Below, piece after piece: positions 25,066 to 34,786 of a DNA stretch of 64,000 bases; position 1 is the first letter of the stretch; every line of letters starts with the position of its first letter. The DNA lies in the NCBI GenBank assembly GCA_937873455.1, contig CALMYG010000043.1, positions 186,001-250,000 on the forward strand, read 5' to 3'. The notes beneath the pieces are model-generated. The model was not told the DNA's origin. It saw only the letters and a list, made by a program, of their open reading frames with translations, and made no database searches. The stretch is from an uncultured Verrucomicrobiota bacterium. Its GTDB lineage: Bacteria > Verrucomicrobiota > Kiritimatiellia > CAIVKH01. The translations under genes were made by a program, and so were the position numbers.

Positions 25066-27687
25066 ATGCAACTCGATAAATTTACCATCAAGGCCCAGGA
25101 AGCTCTTCAAGCCGCCCAATCGTTGGCAGGCGAGAAGGGGCATGCGGAAATTTTGCCGGAACACTTGGCTTTAGCCTTGCTGCGGCAGCCGGAGGGGCTG
25201 GTTCGCCCTCTACTTCAACGGTTGGGGGTTGATCCGACCGGGCTGGAAAATGCCATCGAACAGTCGCTGGATCGCCAAGCGAAAGTGGGGGGCGCCGCCG
25301 AGCGTTATCTGTCGAAGGCCCTCCGCAATATGCTCGACCGGGCATCCGCGGCGGCGCGCACCATGCGCGACGAGTTTGTCAGTGTCGAGCACCTGCTGCT
25401 GGCGGCCTTGGAAGAGAAAAATACCCCGTTTTTTGCCATAGCCCAGCAAGCCGGCTTAACCCATGACGCGGCGCTCAAGGCGCTGCAAGCAGTGCGGGGT
25501 AGCCAACGGGTTACCGACCAAAACCCGGAAGACAAATACGAAACGCTTAAGAAGTATGGGCATGACCTCACCGAGTCGGCTCGCCAGGGAAAACTGGATC
25601 CGGTAATCGGCCGGGACAGCGAAATTCGCCGGGTCATTCAGGTATTGTCCCGTCGCACCAAGAATAATCCGGTGCTGATCGGCGAACCCGGCGTCGGTAA
25701 AACCGCCATCGTGGAGGGGTTGGCCCAGCGCATCGTGGCCGGCGACGTACCGGAGAGCCTGGCCCACAAATCCGTGGTTTCGCTTGATCTTGGGGCCATG
25801 ATTGCCGGGGCGAAGTACCGGGGTGAATTTGAGGACCGCTTCAAGGCATTCATCAAGGAAGTCATGGCGGCGGAGGGGCGTATCATCCTGTTTATTGACG
25901 AGTTGCATACCCTGGTCGGCGCCGGCGGCGCCGAGGGCGCGGTAGATGCGTCCAACATGATCAAGCCTCCCCTCGCCCGCGGCGAATTGCGCGCCATTGG
26001 CGCGACCACGCTGGATGAGTACCGCAAACACATTGAAAAAGACGCCGCGCTGGAGCGCCGTTTTCAACCGGTATTGGTCGGTGAACCGACCGTTGAGGAT
26101 ACCATCGCCATTCTGCGCGGCCTCAAGGAGCGTTATGAGGTCCACCACGGGGTGCGTATTCAGGATGCGGCGCTGGTCGCCGCCGCGACGCTGTCCGACC
26201 GCTACATCACCGAACGCTTTTTGCCCGACAAGGCGATCGATCTCGTCGACGAGGCGGCCAGCCGTCTACGCATGGAAATTGACAGCATGCCGGTCGAAAT
26301 CGACACCATTCGTCGGCGCATCCTGCAACTGGAAATCGAGCGGGAAGCGCTCACCAAGGAAAAAGATCAGGAGTCCAAGGCCAGACTCGGGAAATTGGAG
26401 GAGGAACTTCACCGGTTGCGTGAGGAGGACACCCGCCTGAAGCTCCATTGGGAGCGGGAAAAAGAACTGATCGGCAACATTCGCGACCTCACCCAGGCGC
26501 TCGAACTGCTTCGCACGCAGGAGGAAAACGCCAAGCGGGAGAACGATCTTGGCCGCGCCGCCGAACTGATGTACGGAAAAATCCCCAAGGTGGAGGCGAA
26601 AATCAAGGAGGCGCAACGGCAGTTGACCGACCTGCAGCACGATCAACGCATGCTGAAGGAGGAGGTCGATGACGAGGACATCGCCTCGGTCGTTTCGAGT
26701 TGGACGCGCATTCCGCTCAGCAAACTGATGGAGACGGAGAAGGCCAAACTGCTCCAGATGGAAGAACGGCTTCAGCAGCGGGTGGTCGGCCAGGAGGAGG
26801 CGATCAAGGCGGTGGCCAACGCCGTGCGGCGCTCGCGGTCCGGGCTGCAAGATCCCAACCGCCCCATCGGCTCGTTTATTTTTCTCGGTCCGACCGGCGT
26901 GGGTAAAACGGAACTATGCCGCGCCCTCGCGGAATTCCTGTTTGACGACGAGCGGGCCATGGTTCGCATCGACATGTCCGAATACATGGAAAAACATACG
27001 GTCAGCCGCTTGATCGGGGCGCCGCCGGGCTATGTCGGTTACGAAGAAGGCGGACAACTAACCGAGCAAATCCGGCGCAAACCCTATTCGGTGGTGCTGC
27101 TGGATGAAATTGAAAAAGCGCATCCGGATGTATTCAATGTCTTGCTGCAACTCTTGGACGACGGCCGTTTGACCGACGGACAGGGCCGGACCGTGGACTT
27201 TAAAAACACCATCGTGATTATGACGTCCAACATCGGCGGCTCGGTCATTCACGACACCTTGTCGGCGCGTCCCGACCTCGCCGCTTCCGATCCGGCGTAC
27301 GAACAAATGGAAGCCCGCGTCAACGATTTGTTGCGGAAGAGTTTCCGTCCGGAATTCCTCAACCGTGTGGATGACATCATCATTTTCCACAGCTTGCGCC
27401 GGGATCAGTTACGGCGCATCGTCGATATCCAAGTCGCCCGGGTTCGTGAGCATCTTGCCGACCGGCATATCGTATTGGCGTTGACCCCGGCCGCGCTCGA
27501 TTTCATCGCCCAGGAGGGATACGACCCGGTTTTCGGGGCGCGTCCCTTAAAGCGGGTGATCATGCGGGATATCGTCGACCGCCTGGCCGGGGAATTGTTG
27601 GCCGGAGCGATTCAACCCGGCAACCGGGTGGAATTCGACCATGAACCGGCACAAGACCGCTTGACCCTGCTGGTGAAAAGCGCATGA
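25066..27687 (+). CDS. clpB: ATP-dependent chaperone ClpB
   Basis: 873 residues with the full Hsp100 order: a double Clp-N repeat domain (1-150), NBD1 (Walker [25 protein letters not shown] pore loop), the coiled-coil M domain (about 410-530), NBD2 (Walker [12 protein letters not shown], pore loop [13 protein letters not shown]) and the C-terminal small domain. It disaggregates proteins with DnaK. There is no ClpP-binding IGF/L loop in view, which fits ClpB rather than ClpA/C. GGAAAG precedes the ATG. No heat-shock CIRCE element is visible in the 134 bases upstream. Confidence 0.97.
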   Translation: MQLDKFTIKAQEALQAAQSLAGEKGHAEILPEHLALALLRQPEGLVRPLLQRLGVDPTGLENAIEQSLDRQAKVGGAAERYLSKALRNMLDRASAAARTMRDEFVSVEHLLLAALEEKNTPFFAIAQQAGLTHDAALKALQAVRGSQRVTDQNPEDKYETLKKYGHDLTESARQGKLDPVIGRDSEIRRVIQVLSRRTKNNPVLIGEPGVGKTAIVEGLAQRIVAGDVPESLAHKSVVSLDLGAMIAGAKYRGEFEDRFKAFIKEVMAAEGRIILFIDELHTLVGAGGAEGAVDASNMIKPPLARGELRAIGATTLDEYRKHIEKDAALERRFQPVLVGEPTVEDTIAILRGLKERYEVHHGVRIQDAALVAAATLSDRYITERFLPDKAIDLVDEAASRLRMEIDSMPVEIDTIRRRILQLEIEREALTKEKDQESKARLGKLEEELHRLREEDTRLKLHWEREKELIGNIRDLTQALELLRTQEENAKRENDLGRAAELMYGKIPKVEAKIKEAQRQLTDLQHDQRMLKEEVDDEDIASVVSSWTRIPLSKLMETEKAKLLQMEERLQQRVVGQEEAIKAVANAVRRSRSGLQDPNRPIGSFIFLGPTGVGKTELCRALAEFLFDDERAMVRIDMSEYMEKHTVSRLIGAPPGYVGYEEGGQLTEQIRRKPYSVVLLDEIEKAHPDVFNVLLQLLDDGRLTDGQGRTVDFKNTIVIMTSNIGGSVIHDTLSARPDLAASDPAYEQMEARVNDLLRKSFRPEFLNRVDDIIIFHSLRRDQLRRIVDIQVARVREHLADRHIVLALTPAALDFIAQEGYDPVFGARPLKRVIMRDIVDRLAGELLAGAIQPGNRVEFDHEPAQDRLTLLVKSA

Positions 27688-27694
27688 TGTTGAC

Positions 27695-27769
27695 GTGGAT
27701 ACCGCGCTGTCAGCCATCTTGATCATCGGCATTTTTTATATGGTGTATCACATCACCAAGGGCATGTAA
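27695..27769 (+). CDS. Possible 24-residue membrane micropeptide
   Basis: A short frame from GTG to TAA, 7 bases after clpB and 4 bases before the DUF151 gene, would encode a 24-residue peptide. Residues 5-19 (LSAILIIGIFYMVYH) form a good membrane helix and the end is KGM. No strong ribosome-binding site is present, so translation would depend on coupling to clpB. Single-pass micropeptides of this size are real in bacteria, but this one rests on composition and position alone. Confidence 0.3.
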   Translation: MDTALSAILIIGIFYMVYHITKGM

Positions 27770-27773
27770 GGGC

Positions 27774-28217
27774 ATGAAGCGAGAAATACCGGTCATGATC
27801 AAGGCCTTGGTCCCGACCCCTACCGGGTGCGGGGTGTTTCTGACCGACGGCGCCAAGGTAATCGCCATCTTTGTCGATCATAGCGTAGCCGCGGCGATTA
27901 CCATGGCGATGCACGACGTCCAAAAGCCCCGCCCGCTCACCCATGATCTCATTCAAAACATTCTCGCCGGGCTGGGTGTGGTGCTGCAGAAGGTCGTGAT
28001 CAACGACCTCAAGGAAGACACCTATTTCGCCCGCTTGTTCATGTATCAGGAATTGGAAAGCGGGAAAAACATGCTGGAAATTGACGCCCGACCCAGCGAT
28101 TCCATCGCCTTGGCGCTGCAGCTCAAGGCGCCGATCTACATCGCGGAGGATGTCTTGAACCGCGCCGATGACATGGGTTGGGCGCTGGAAAAGAAATCCA
28201 GCGATGAAGAAACGTAA
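27774..28217 (+). CDS. DUF151 bifunctional-nuclease-family protein
   Basis: 147 residues spanning a DUF151/BFN domain: GVFLTDGAKVIAIFVDHSVAAAI, RPLTHDLIQNILAGLG and the family hallmark EIDARPSDSIALALQLKAPIYIAEDVL. Family members have reported nuclease activity on DNA and RNA in plants and archaea; in bacteria the role is open. An alternative start at 27795 would give MIKALVPTP, closer to usual family lengths. It follows clpB and a possible micropeptide in one direction, so co-transcription is likely. Confidence 0.88.
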   Translation: MKREIPVMIKALVPTPTGCGVFLTDGAKVIAIFVDHSVAAAITMAMHDVQKPRPLTHDLIQNILAGLGVVLQKVVINDLKEDTYFARLFMYQELESGKNMLEIDARPSDSIALALQLKAPIYIAEDVLNRADDMGWALEKKSSDEET

Positions 28218-28223
28218 GTCCGG

Positions 28224-29447
28224 TCAATCCTCGGGCCGCTCGCCCGCCGGCGCCATTTTGACCAGAGCCGGGTCGAAGCGGCCCATAATCTCGACCAGAT
28301 CGGCCTGCGCGGCCATGACGTCATAAATGTTCTTGTACGCCATCGGCGCCTCATCCAATCCGGCCGAGAGCAACGAGACCTCGTTTTCCCGCAGGACTCG
28401 TTTTACCTCGGACCAGTGCAGGTTCTTTTGCGCGGCGGTTCTGCTCATCGCCCGGCCCGCGCCATGAGCGGCCGAATGAAGCGATGCGTCCACACCCCGC
28501 CCCCGCACCACAAAACCGGGCGCGGCCATGGAACCGGGAATGATGCCTACGGCATCCCGCCCGGCCGGAGTCGCGCCTTTTCGATGAACAACAACCTCCC
28601 GGCCCTGATGGATTTCCTTCCAGGCAAAATTGTGATGATTTTCAACGGCGAGCATGACTTGCGCGGATAACCGCGCGGCAATGGCCTGATGGATCAACGC
28701 ATGGTTGGCCCGGGCATATCGGCCCATCAACTCCATGGCATGCCAGTAGGCAATTCCCTCCTCGCTATCCAGCGACAACCACGCGAGGTGCTGCATCGTG
28801 CGGGGAAGGTCGGGGTGTCGCATGCGGGCCACGGTTGAATAATGCGCGCAAACCGCCGCCCCGGCGCCCCGGCTGCCGCTATGGCTCAGCAAGGCGAGAT
28901 AGCTTCCTGCCGCCAAACCAAGCGCCGGTTGCTCCAGGGTAAACCGCCCGAATTCCACAAAGTGGTTGCCGCTCCCGCTCGTCCCCAGTTGACTCCAGGC
29001 TTTATCCTTCAGCGTCGCGGTGACCTCGGTGATCGTCCAATCCTCGTCCATAACCGCATGGTGACGGCGTTGGCGGAACGTCGCGCCGACGCCGAAACGC
29101 GTTTCCTTCTCCAGCGCCTCGCGCAATCGATCGGCATCATGCGTTAATGCGTCGGGCGGAAGGTCCAGCACGGTCATTTTCATCCGGCATGCGATATCCA
29201 CGCCAACCGCATAGGGAATGACCGCGTTGTCCGTGGCGAGAACACCGCCGATCGGCAACCCATAGCCTACATGTGCATCCGGCATCAACGCGCCGGCGAC
29301 GGCGACCGGTAAACGGCAGGCGTTGGCCATTTGCTCGATGGCGGCGGCATCAATAAGATCGCCCCACTGGCGCCAAGGCGCGGGATCCGCGCGCCGCTGC
29401 GAATCCGGCACGTGTTGTTCAGGTTCGTTCATAAGCGGACTGGTCAT
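28224..29447 (-). CDS. rtcB: RtcB-family RNA ligase
   Basis: 407 residues. Manganese-binding and guanylation motifs are in place: AYAVGVDIACRMKM-like (VGVDIACR), GNHFVEFGRF, LLSHSGSRGAG, ENHHNFAWKE and the guanylated His in AAHGAGRAMSR. RtcB joins 2',3'-cyclic phosphate or 3'-phosphate RNA ends to 5'-OH ends in RNA repair or tRNA splicing. The protein is shorter than E. coli RtcB and belongs to the compact RtcB subgroup. No archease gene is adjacent. Convergent with DUF151 (6-base gap). Confidence 0.92.
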   Translation of the reverse strand: MTSPLMNEPEQHVPDSQRRADPAPWRQWGDLIDAAAIEQMANACRLPVAVAGALMPDAHVGYGLPIGGVLATDNAVIPYAVGVDIACRMKMTVLDLPPDALTHDADRLREALEKETRFGVGATFRQRRHHAVMDEDWTITEVTATLKDKAWSQLGTSGSGNHFVEFGRFTLEQPALGLAAGSYLALLSHSGSRGAGAAVCAHYSTVARMRHPDLPRTMQHLAWLSLDSEEGIAYWHAMELMGRYARANHALIHQAIAARLSAQVMLAVENHHNFAWKEIHQGREVVVHRKGATPAGRDAVGIIPGSMAAPGFVVRGRGVDASLHSAAHGAGRAMSRTAAQKNLHWSEVKRVLRENEVSLLSAGLDEAPMAYKNIYDVMAAQADLVEIMGRFDPALVKMAPAGERPED

Positions 29448-29476
29448 TTGTTTTCGGTCCGCTTACAACTATACCC

Positions 29477-30325
29477 ATGCAAACCAAAAAGAAAAGCGCT
29501 CCTCCCGCCCCGATGATTTGTCGTGACCGTCATATTCTTTACGAGGCCGCCGTGCAGGAAGTGGATGACGACATCCGTTTCATGCGGCGGGTCTTCAAAC
29601 AGCATCGCGGTCGCGCCATTCGGTTTATCCGAGAGGATTTTTGCGGGACGGCGCGATTGGCCGCACGGTGGGTCGTCATGGATCCGAATCATCAGGCCAT
29701 GGGCGTGGATATCGATCCGGAACCGCTCGAGTTTGGGCGCCGCTTCCATTTACCGTCCATTGGCGATGCCGCGCTTCGTCTGTCCCTCGTTGAGGCGGAT
29801 GTCATGGCCTGCCATCGGCCGGCGGCCGATGCGATCTGCGCATTTAACTTTTCGTATTTTCTCTTTAAATCGCGGGAGGCTTTGCGCGGATATTTCGCCT
29901 CGGCGCATCGCGCACTGAAACGTGACGGCCTGTTGTTTCTCGACGCCTTCGGCGGGCTCGCCGCCATGACCACGAACAAGGATGTCCGCAGCATTCCCGA
30001 CGCCCGGCATCCGCAAGGCCCGCGCATTGCGCCGTTTATCTACGAATGGGAACATGCCCATTTTGACGTGCTAACGCATGACCTCACCTGTCATATCCAT
30101 TTCGAGTTGGAAAACGGTGACCGGATCGAGCGGGCGTTTACCTATCATTGGCGGTTGTGGACGTTGCCCGAATTGCGGGAATTGCTTCTGGAGGCCGGCT
30201 TCAACCGCGTGGAAATCTATACCCACGGGTGGGATCGGGAAGGCATGGCCAACAACCGGTGGCGCTTGCGGAAGCGCTACGAAAACGAAGACGGCTGGCT
30301 CGCGTACCTTGTCGGCATCAAATAG
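29477..30325 (+). CDS. Class I SAM-dependent methyltransferase
   Basis: 282 residues. A Rossmann methyltransferase with the AdoMet region read as FIREDFCGTARLAARWV, the second motif DIDPEPLEFGRR and AICAFNFSYFLFKSREALRGYFASAHRAL as motifs IV-V. The FCGT wording is common in a family of uncharacterised methyltransferases of PVC and Planctomycetes bacteria. Substrate is unknown. Its promoter region is shared with the divergent rtcB, 29 bases away. Its 3' end overlaps the E2 gene by 8 bases on the opposite strand. Confidence 0.85.
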   Translation: MQTKKKSAPPAPMICRDRHILYEAAVQEVDDDIRFMRRVFKQHRGRAIRFIREDFCGTARLAARWVVMDPNHQAMGVDIDPEPLEFGRRFHLPSIGDAALRLSLVEADVMACHRPAADAICAFNFSYFLFKSREALRGYFASAHRALKRDGLLFLDAFGGLAAMTTNKDVRSIPDARHPQGPRIAPFIYEWEHAHFDVLTHDLTCHIHFELENGDRIERAFTYHWRLWTLPELRELLLEAGFNRVEIYTHGWDREGMANNRWRLRKRYENEDGWLAYLVGIK

Positions 30326-31649
30326 CCGCACCGGAACCGGCATCGGCATCCCGGGCGAGTACCCGAAGATTCAACGCGTCGGCGGTCAGGGCTTCGGTGT
30401 GTCGCTGAATGGCGTTCAGAAAACGTCCGCCCATGGCGCCATCGATCACCCGGTGATCGAAGGTGAAACTCAGGTAGATTTGATCGCGGATGCAAATTTG
30501 GTTCTGGATCACCACCGGCGCCTTGAACACCGCGCCCATTCCGAGAATCGCGACTTGCGGCTGGTTGATAATCGGCGTTCCGATCAAACTGCCGAAGGCC
30601 CCGAAATTCGACAGCGAAAATGTGCCGCCCTCCACATCCTGCCGTCGCAGGGATTTGTCACGGGCCAACCGGATCAAACGGTCGAGATCCCGGGCAATTT
30701 CCGGAAACGATTTTTTATCGGCGTTTTTCACGACCGGCACCACCAAGCTTTCGTCCGGAAGGGCGACCGCACAGCCGATGTTAACCTCTTTGCGCATGAT
30801 GATGTTGGTGCCGCTGACCGAAGCGTTGATGATCGGGTATTCCCGCAGCACCCGCGCGGTGACGAACAGTAGAACGGCGGTGTAGGTCATTTTGACCTTA
30901 TGCGTGGCATAAAACTCGTCCTTGATGCGATCGCGCAACGCGACGATGGAGGTCATGTCCACGGCATGCACCATGGTGACATGGGCGCTGGTATGAATCG
31001 ACTGCACCATGTGATCGGCAATGGTGCGGCGAATGGAGGTCATCGGCACCACCTGCCCCAGCTCGGCCAGGTTAACCTGTTCGGGATCAGGAGCGGCGCC
31101 GGATAGCGTATTGGAGCTAACGGGTCGCCGGGCGAGATATTGCAGCAGATCGTTACGGGTAATACGGCCTTGGCGTCCGCTGCCCCGGATACCCTGCAAT
31201 TCGTGCATCGAAATGTTGTTCTGAACCGCCAGGCGCAACACATACGGAGACAACCATGCCGCCGTAATATCCGGCAAGGCCTTCGCCGCGGCCAGCGGGC
31301 CAGTGGCCTGGGCGGACACCAGGATTTGTTCCCCGCCGCCGCCGGCATGGGGCCTGTTTTGCCCGGGTTCGGCGGCAGGCAGCGCTTCACCCGGGTTTGC
31401 TTCGGGTTCGCCCTCGGCGATGATCATGCCGATGATTTCTCCGACCGAGGCGGTTTCGCCCTCGCGCTTGAGACAACTGCCGAGAATACCGGCAACCGGA
31501 CTTTCCACCTCAATGCCAATCTTGTCGCTTTCGATTTCAGCAATCACGTCGTCCGGGGCGATCGTCTCCCCGACTTTTTTACACCACCGGACAATGGTGC
31601 CTTCGGCCACGCTCTGGCCCATTTGAGGCATTACGATCGGTACATTCAT
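30318..31649 (-). CDS. 2-oxoacid dehydrogenase E2 (dihydrolipoyl acyltransferase)
   Basis: 443 residues. A single lipoyl domain (1-80) has the lipoylated Lys43 in ESDKIGIEVES. The peripheral subunit-binding domain (about 140-180, SPYVLRLAVQNNISMHELQGIRGSGRQGRITRND) follows a Gly/Pro-rich linker. The catalytic domain ends in FDHRVIDGAMGG with the active-site His and Asp. With the two E1 subunits upstream it forms the core of a pyruvate, acetoin or branched-chain 2-oxoacid complex. The E3 subunit is not in this window. Confidence 0.93.
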   Translation of the reverse strand: MNVPIVMPQMGQSVAEGTIVRWCKKVGETIAPDDVIAEIESDKIGIEVESPVAGILGSCLKREGETASVGEIIGMIIAEGEPEANPGEALPAAEPGQNRPHAGGGGEQILVSAQATGPLAAAKALPDITAAWLSPYVLRLAVQNNISMHELQGIRGSGRQGRITRNDLLQYLARRPVSSNTLSGAAPDPEQVNLAELGQVVPMTSIRRTIADHMVQSIHTSAHVTMVHAVDMTSIVALRDRIKDEFYATHKVKMTYTAVLLFVTARVLREYPIINASVSGTNIIMRKEVNIGCAVALPDESLVVPVVKNADKKSFPEIARDLDRLIRLARDKSLRRQDVEGGTFSLSNFGAFGSLIGTPIINQPQVAILGMGAVFKAPVVIQNQICIRDQIYLSFTFDHRVIDGAMGGRFLNAIQRHTEALTADALNLRVLARDADAGSGAAI

Positions 31650-31660
31650 CGGTGCGGTCC

Positions 31661-32644
31661 TTAATATTCAATCAATTCAAGCAACGCGGATTCAATCGCC
31701 TCGGCGTCCGGACGAAACGCGCGTTCGAGCTCCGGGGCAAAAGGCACGGGACAGTCCGGGGCGGTAAGCCGCCGAACCGGGGCATCCAGTAAATGAAAAG
31801 CCTGTTCCGCCACCAACGCGGCCAACTCGGCGCCGAACCCGCAGGTGCGGCATCCTTCGTGTACGACCAGTACGCGGTTCGCGGCGGCGGTGGCGGCGAT
31901 AATCGTGTCGGTATCGTACGGCTTCAGCGTGCGCATATCGACCACCATGACGCTGTATTCCGCCTCCTGCTCGATCTTTTCCGCGGCGCGGATGGCCTCA
32001 TGCACCATGGCTCCGTAGGTCAGCACTACGGCATCGGTCCCGGGACGGCATACCCGGGCGACTCCTAGCGGCAAGGGGGCAATCCGGGGCCCCGCCAATT
32101 CCTTCACATGCCGGTAGAGGTATTTGTTTTCCAGAAAGACCACGGGGTTGGCGTCAAGCACCGAACTCACCATCAGGCTTCGGGCATCCGAAGGAAATGC
32201 CGGATACACCACCTTGATGCCGGGCATCATGCAGAACATCGCCTCCAGCTCCTCGGAATGAAACGGTCCGCCGCCAAAACCGCCGCCGCACGGGGCTCGA
32301 ATGGTCATCGGTAATGAACGGTTGTTGCGATACCGGAAGGTGCCGGCGTTGTTCAACAATTGATGAATCGCCGTGGTCCCGAAATCGGCGAATTGCAATT
32401 CAACGATCGGCTTGAGACCCTGCGAGGCCATCCCGATAGCCGCGCCGATCATGGCCGATTCGGCGATCGGCGTGTCAAATACCCGGCGCTCACCGAACTC
32501 CTCCTGAAACCCGAGGGTCATTTTGAACGCACCGCCGAATGGTCCGACATCCTCGCCGAACAGCACGACTTCAGGATGCTCGCGCATGACATGGAGCAAT
32601 CCCTGGCGAATACCTTCCAAGTAGGTAATTTCAGGCCGGTTCAT
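31661..32644 (-). CDS. 2-oxoacid dehydrogenase E1 beta subunit
   Basis: 327 residues with the transketolase pyrimidine domain (LFGEDVGPFGGAFKMTLGF, MIGAAIGMASQGLKPIVELQFADF) and the C-terminal transketolase domain (VVDMRTLKPYDTDTII, VVHEGCRTCGFGAELAALV). Its ATG lies 14 bases inside the E1 alpha gene. Pyruvate versus branched-chain or acetoin specificity is not decided by what I can see. Confidence 0.94.
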   Translation of the reverse strand: MNRPEITYLEGIRQGLLHVMREHPEVVLFGEDVGPFGGAFKMTLGFQEEFGERRVFDTPIAESAMIGAAIGMASQGLKPIVELQFADFGTTAIHQLLNNAGTFRYRNNRSLPMTIRAPCGGGFGGGPFHSEELEAMFCMMPGIKVVYPAFPSDARSLMVSSVLDANPVVFLENKYLYRHVKELAGPRIAPLPLGVARVCRPGTDAVVLTYGAMVHEAIRAAEKIEQEAEYSVMVVDMRTLKPYDTDTIIAATAAANRVLVVHEGCRTCGFGAELAALVAEQAFHLLDAPVRRLTAPDCPVPFAPELERAFRPDAEAIESALLELIEY

Positions 32645-33620
32645 AAACGCCCTCGGTCAAGGTGGCTGGATCCGGCCCCGGCTCGGCCATGGCCACACGG
32701 CATGCCTCCTCCACGTCAGCGCGAGCCTGGGCTTGAACCGTCGCCCAATCGTCATCGGTCAGCCAGCCCGCTTCACGCATGGTTCTCCGGCACGTTTCAA
32801 TCGGATCGCGTGCGCGGTACGTATCCAGTAACTCGCGAGGCACGTAGGAGAAATCATCGTGTTCGCCGTGTCCGCGCATGCGCATCGTATCGATTTCGAT
32901 CAACACCGGACGTGGTTTTGCCCGGATGGAATCCGCCACCTCACGAAATAACGCCGCCAACGCCAAGGCGTCATTGCCGTCCGCGGTCAACCCCTCCATG
33001 CCGTAGCCTACCGCGCGATCCGCCAGCCGTTGGCAACGGTACTGCAAGCGCGATGGCGTAGAATAGGCGTAGTGGTTGTTTTCAATGACGAAGATCACCG
33101 GAACATCGTAGACGGCGGCGAAATTCAACGCTTCGTGAAAATCCCCGGTGCTGGCCCCGCCGTCCCCAATAAAACCGAAGCCAACGGCATCAATACCCTG
33201 GTAGCGCTTGGCCATGACCCCGCCGGTGACGACGGGAAGCATCGCGCCGAGGTGGGAGATCATGGCGAATACGCCGTTGTTTAAATTTCCGTAATGGATA
33301 TTTCCGTCCCGCCCTGCAGTAGGCCCCTTGGGTTTGGCCAGCCATTGACGGAAAATATTCAGCGTGGTTTCACCCCGCCCCACGTGCAGCGATAAATTTC
33401 GAATGCAGGGCGCGAACAAATCCTGGGGAGCGCCCGCCGCCGCCGCCGCTGCGCCGGATGCCTCCTGTCCGTTGCCGGTGTAGACGCCGCCATAAATTTT
33501 ACCCTGATGGTAGAGACGAATCATCCGCTCCTCGATGATTCGGGCCAACACCATGGTCCGCAGGATGGTTCGTGCCGACGCCGCATCCACGGGCGGTAAT
33601 TTCTGAACCGGGTTTTTCAC
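32631..33620 (-). CDS. 2-oxoacid dehydrogenase E1 alpha subunit
   Basis: 329 residues. The thiamine-diphosphate motif runs from GFIGDGGASTGDFHE to VIENNHYAYS, and the phosphorylation-loop-like MRGHGEHDDFSYVP region is present. It starts the three-gene E1a-E1b-E2 operon. Divergent from malate dehydrogenase across 150 bases that must hold both promoters. The mixture with mdh suggests a role in central carbon flow, but this is only adjacency. Confidence 0.94.
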   Translation of the reverse strand: MKNPVQKLPPVDAASARTILRTMVLARIIEERMIRLYHQGKIYGGVYTGNGQEASGAAAAAAGAPQDLFAPCIRNLSLHVGRGETTLNIFRQWLAKPKGPTAGRDGNIHYGNLNNGVFAMISHLGAMLPVVTGGVMAKRYQGIDAVGFGFIGDGGASTGDFHEALNFAAVYDVPVIFVIENNHYAYSTPSRLQYRCQRLADRAVGYGMEGLTADGNDALALAALFREVADSIRAKPRPVLIEIDTMRMRGHGEHDDFSYVPRELLDTYRARDPIETCRRTMREAGWLTDDDWATVQAQARADVEEACRVAMAEPGPDPATLTEGVYEPA

Positions 33621-33771
33621 TCCTTGTTTTTATCCGGTAGACCGTTCAGCGTCAACCACGGGACCATCCTGTCGACAAGGTCGTAGTGACGTTTGCCGAA
33701 ACGTAGATTCTGCTTTACCTTACCCGCCGCATCGGCAACTCTTTACCGGTACATTTCTATAGGAGATTCCC

Positions 33772-34779
33772 ATGAGCTACATCACGGAAGATAAATTGGT
33801 CATTCTCGGCGCGGCCGGGGCCATCGGATCCAATATGACGCAAGCAGCGCTTACCTTGGGCCTAACCCCCAATGTCTGCATGTATGACCCCTTTGAAAAA
33901 GGCCTGAAGGGTGCGGCCGAGGAAATCTACCACTGTGCGTTTCCTGGGGCGCGGGTAACCTGGACCACCGACATCAAGGAGGCCTTAACCGGGGCCAAAT
34001 ACATCATTTCCTCGGGCGGGGCGCCCCGCAAGGAAGGCATGACCCGCGAAGACCTGCTCAAGGGCAATTGCGAGATCGCGGCACAGCTCGGCAAGGATAT
34101 CAAGGCCTATTGCCCGGACCTTAAACTCGTGGTGGTCATATTCAATCCGGCGGACATCACCGGACTGACGGTGCTGGTTCACAGCGGACTTCATCCCTCG
34201 AAAGTGGCGACGCTGGCGGCATTGGACAGCACCCGCCTGCAAACCGCCCTGGCCCAGCATTTGAATGTTCCACAAGATCATGTCCAGAATTGCCGCACCT
34301 ACGGCGGCCACGGCGAGCAAATGGCCGTTTTTGCCAGCACCGCATCGGTCAACGGGGTTAACCTCAACGACATCATTGGAACCGACCGCCTCAGCGTGGA
34401 CCAGTGGGAAGCCATCAAAAAACATGTACAACAAGGGGGAAAGAAAATCATCGAGTTGCGAGGACGCAGTTCTTTCCAAAGCCCCTCGCATCAAAGCCTC
34501 CTGATGGTCAAAGCGGTCATGGACGGCAAGGGCTATCCATGGCCCGTCGGCTGTTATGTCAATCACGTCCTGCACAACTTCAACTACATCATGATGGCCA
34601 TGGAGACCACCCTCACCCACGATGGCGTGTCCTGGGTCATACCGGCGGGAACCGCGGAAGAGTTGTACGCGCTGGCCGAGTCGTACGGCCACTTGTGCAA
34701 ACTGCGCGATGAGGTCGTCGCAATGGGCGTGCTTCCTCCGCTGGCGGACTGGAAGAAAATCAACCCTCACCTGACCTGA
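33772..34779 (+). CDS. mdh: Malate dehydrogenase
   Basis: 335 residues. The NAD-binding motif is LGAAGAIGSNM, substrate-binding Arg residues are in GGAPRKEGMTREDLL, and the catalytic His is in TYGGHGEQMAVF. The length and the GHGEQ wording match the malate dehydrogenase type found in Bacteroidetes and PVC bacteria. It interconverts malate and oxaloacetate. AGGAGA lies 5 bases before the ATG. The rlmB gene follows by 7 bases. Confidence 0.93.
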   Translation: MSYITEDKLVILGAAGAIGSNMTQAALTLGLTPNVCMYDPFEKGLKGAAEEIYHCAFPGARVTWTTDIKEALTGAKYIISSGGAPRKEGMTREDLLKGNCEIAAQLGKDIKAYCPDLKLVVVIFNPADITGLTVLVHSGLHPSKVATLAALDSTRLQTALAQHLNVPQDHVQNCRTYGGHGEQMAVFASTASVNGVNLNDIIGTDRLSVDQWEAIKKHVQQGGKKIIELRGRSSFQSPSHQSLLMVKAVMDGKGYPWPVGCYVNHVLHNFNYIMMAMETTLTHDGVSWVIPAGTAEELYALAESYGHLCKLRDEVVAMGVLPPLADWKKINPHLT

Positions 34780-34786
34780 TCCGGTT

